A program made the position numbers and the translations under genes. A stretch of DNA of 64,000 nt from Brachionus rotundiformis (taxonomy: Eukaryota > Rotifera > Eurotatoria > Ploima > Brachionidae), in contig JAESIW010000020.1 of the NCBI GenBank assembly GCA_016802295.1, positions 3,681,909-3,745,908 on the forward strand, written 5' to 3'. This document shows positions 61,648 to 64,000 of the stretch, one piece after another (positions within the stretch are counted from its first letter, which is position 1; the number at the start of each line of letters is the position of its first letter). Below the pieces are notes generated by a model. That model was given only the letters and a program-made list of their open reading frames with translations. It was not told the DNA's origin and made no database searches.

Positions 61648-63559
61648 TTACATCACTAAACAAGCTCTTGAGACTATTTGTCCACCAAGATCTAATGGAT
61701 TGTTAACCATAAATTTCTCTTGAGTTTTCCTATTAGCTTTGAATTCCTCCGGAATTTCAATTTCTTCATAATTATTTTCATATTCATCCTCATATTCTTC
61801 ATCATCATCATTATATTCAATTTCTCCATTTTCTTCATTTTTAACTTGTTCATTAACTTTGGGTTTTTTTTTCTTATCCAAATTATTGCTTTTAATTGAC
61901 ACATCTTTGGACAAACCGCCCTCAATGAAAAGCCTAAGTAGATAACTACCCTCAGTTTCCTTATTAAATAAGCTTGGTATGATCACATATTCGCCAGGCT
62001 CCAAGTCTAGCTTGACACTTATTTCTCGTTGAGATAAATAAAAACGATGAGAAAAAACTTCATCAAGATCAGAATAAGTGTATTTTTTCTTGGAACCAAC
62101 ACCATCTTTTTTCCTGTAAACAGAACAATTCATCGGCTCATTAGATTGCTCATATGATCCATCTCTCTCCAAGCGTCTTTTGATCTGATCCTTGTGAATT
62201 AATGAAATTATAAGTGAAACAAAACTATCTTGATTATTTTGAAGTTTAAGTGTAACCAAATGCTGAGGGTTTTTCCAAAAATCCTCGAATCGGTCATTAC
62301 CACATCCACCGGCGTTCAAGCCAGAAATCCATTGCCCATTCATTTGTTTCTTAATCCAATCAAATTTTACACTTGTTTCGGCTGCATTTGTAGAAAAAGT
62401 GTTCATATCCACATGAACCACATCCAGACCGTCAAATTCCTTGATAAATTCAGAAAACAAAATTAAAAATTGACCATCTGATTGATCGTTCATTCCAATT
62501 GATTGCTTAAGTTCTGAATTTAAGCTATTCCACTCTTGTGACTTTGGTCCCCATTTTCCAGTGTAGGATTTAGCTTGTCCCCATGGATTTCGAATTCTGT
62601 TTATTGAAAAAAATTAGTTTTTAATTAATTTATTCATTGGTAATACTTTAAAAGCTTAATTGAATTGTCATAAGATTCCTTGTCTTGGGACTTTTTGAGT
62701 TCGTATTCTCCATTATTATCTAAAATTTCATAGGCATCTAAAACAGTGTAAGCATGACCAAGAGTCAGTCCATTCTCTTGTGAGTATTCGTCTCCTCTTC
62801 CATCTCTTGCGTCAATTGTAGCGCCAACCAGTGATTTTTGTGCAAAAGATTCGAAAATTATGTTCCATAAATTATCTGGATCAACAAGCCTGGAACTACC
62901 ATCATCATTTTCTCGCTTTCTGAACCTCAATCTTTCGTGTACACCTCCAGTCATATCAATTAAAGCATCGACCGTGTCCCCTCCGTCCAAAAACTCATAG
63001 CATTGGTTCAATTTTGCATAAGCTTTTTCAAAAAGTGGTCCGAACATTTCGTTGGTATCTTTTTTATTATGACAGAACCATAAACGATTATTTTCGTCAA
63101 CAGGCAATCTGTCATCTACCACCACTTCGACCCACTCGCCATATCTCCAAAATCTAAACCTGAAAATTCCAGCATAGTCTGAATCAAACGATTGATCTGG
63201 TGGTATCACAGCATTAGAATACTCTGGTACCGAGACCACAGCAGCCATTGCAGAGATTACCCAGCTTAATTTATGTTTTTTTAATCACAACTTTATTTTA
63301 ATTTTTTTAAATGTTACCAGTCTCCTATAGAACCTTGATCAAGATCATTTGGCTCAATTTTTTCTTGGATAAAAACTGGCGGTACTTCACAAAATTCATT
63401 AGGACGCTTCCAAAATATTTGCTTATCATTATTTTTTTTCTTGTAAATGCTAGAAATTTCAGCAGGAAACTGATCATCTTCAAAGAGACCACCAGAGCTC
63501 AAAAGATTTTGTTTAATTGTATCATAATCTTGATTTAAATACGACTTAAGACTTGACAT
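61648..63559 (-). CDS. Calpain-type cysteine protease ending in a CaaX box, 602 aa
   Basis: Exons 63318-63559, 62647-63264, 61648-62596; sum 1809 nt. Calpains are calcium-regulated intracellular cysteine proteases. The catalytic triad is present: Cys81 in GD-C-WVISAMA (its codon is split TG|C by the first intron), His251 in LTLGHAYTV, and Asn290 in KIRNPWGQ. The CysPc core (about 40-330) is followed by a C2-like calpain beta-sandwich (about 370-520; ISVKLDLEPGEYVIIPSLFN, SYLLRLFIE). Then comes a very acidic stretch (IEYNDDDEEYEDEYENNYEE). There is no penta-EF-hand domain. The protein ends SRACLVM, a good farnesylation-type CaaX box, suggesting membrane anchoring. This combination is unusual and is inferred from sequence only. 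Confidence 0.92.
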
Positions 63560-64000
63560 TTTTTTAATTTTAAACCCTTGTTAATTTTGAATAAATTGTA
63601 TATATTTGTTCATTTACGATTATTTATCGCTGTTAAGCAACGTTTGATAAAGTTAATTTTAAGAATTTTTTAATGCATAGCTCATTTTTGAAACAGTAAC
63701 TATGGTATTTTATGATGTTTACCTGTTTACGTAATATTTTTTAATGAGTTCCGAGGAATTATTTTTTGTATTAAAAAAAATCATATTTTTCATTTTAAAA
63801 TTTCAAAAAAAAATATATAACTTCAGAGTTTTGAATATTAGTAGTAGAAATAGCAAAAGAAATATATTATTTTTGAAACTCGTTTGGTAAATTTTCCAAG
63901 ATTTTTATACCATTTTTGTGATAAAGCTTCATTTTTGTGTACTGTTACAAACAAATTTTTTGGCAACCATAACAATGATTTCCTTAATTACATTTTATTT
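63560..64000. other. 5' flank of the calpain gene
   Basis: AT-rich sequence to the end of the window. No coding exon seen; the calpain promoter is presumably here. Confidence 0.45.

Noticed and set aside
63700..63713. X-box-like GTAACTATGGTATT upstream of the calpain gene
   Set aside because: Only 12 of 14 positions match and the conserved terminal AAC is broken.

Overview
The window is AT-rich nuclear DNA from a small-genome invertebrate animal. Genes are split by short GT-AG introns (often 50-70 bp), there are no operons, tRNA genes are dispersed, and the proteins are animal families: a polycystin-1-type receptor/channel, ERK7/MAPK15, UBE4A, EMC6, nitrobindin, ANKRD16, calpain and a QRICH2/C16orf96-type flagellar protein. 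A PAN-like plus thaumatin-like gene, compact introns and very AT-rich spacers would fit a rotifer such as Brachionus. That assignment is an inference from style and remembered families, not a search result.

Layout. 1-4.4 kb: the 3' end of a membrane protein gene (+), then an 11-exon QRICH2/C16orf96-like gene (-) with a near-consensus RFX X-box upstream. 4.4-11.2 kb: mostly spacer with decayed transposons (two LINE relics and one piggyBac remnant) and one tail-anchored protein gene (-). 11.2-25.8 kb: a 13-exon polycystin-1-like gene (-) encoding about 2856 aa, with a small antisense gene in a PLAT intron. 26.6-29 kb: a broken PAN/thaumatin-like gene and a third LINE relic. 29.4-30.8 kb: EMC6 and nitrobindin genes (+). 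30.8-43.8 kb: long spacers with a two-exon Ser-rich protein gene and a small CaaX-box protein gene.

43.8-56.4 kb: a cluster of 13 identical-type tRNA genes (5 Gly-TCC, 8 Asp-GTC) on both strands. They are interleaved with ANKRD16, UBE4A and a TRIM-like RING gene, and their flanks show repeated direct and inverted segmental duplication. 55.4-56 kb holds a MULE-type transposase relic. 57-63.6 kb: MAPK15 with a perfect X-box upstream, a PDZ gene and a calpain ending in a CaaX box, all on the minus strand.

Exon models were built by hand from splice signals. In all complete multi-exon models the summed coding length is a multiple of three. Two splice sites are unusual: a GC-AG intron in the TRIM-like gene, and a GT-CG intron in ANKRD16. 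Linking themes are cilia/flagella (QRICH2-like, MAPK15, polycystin, X-boxes) and protein quality control (UBE4A, EMC6, RING E3, ANKRD16). No operon-like coordination is implied.
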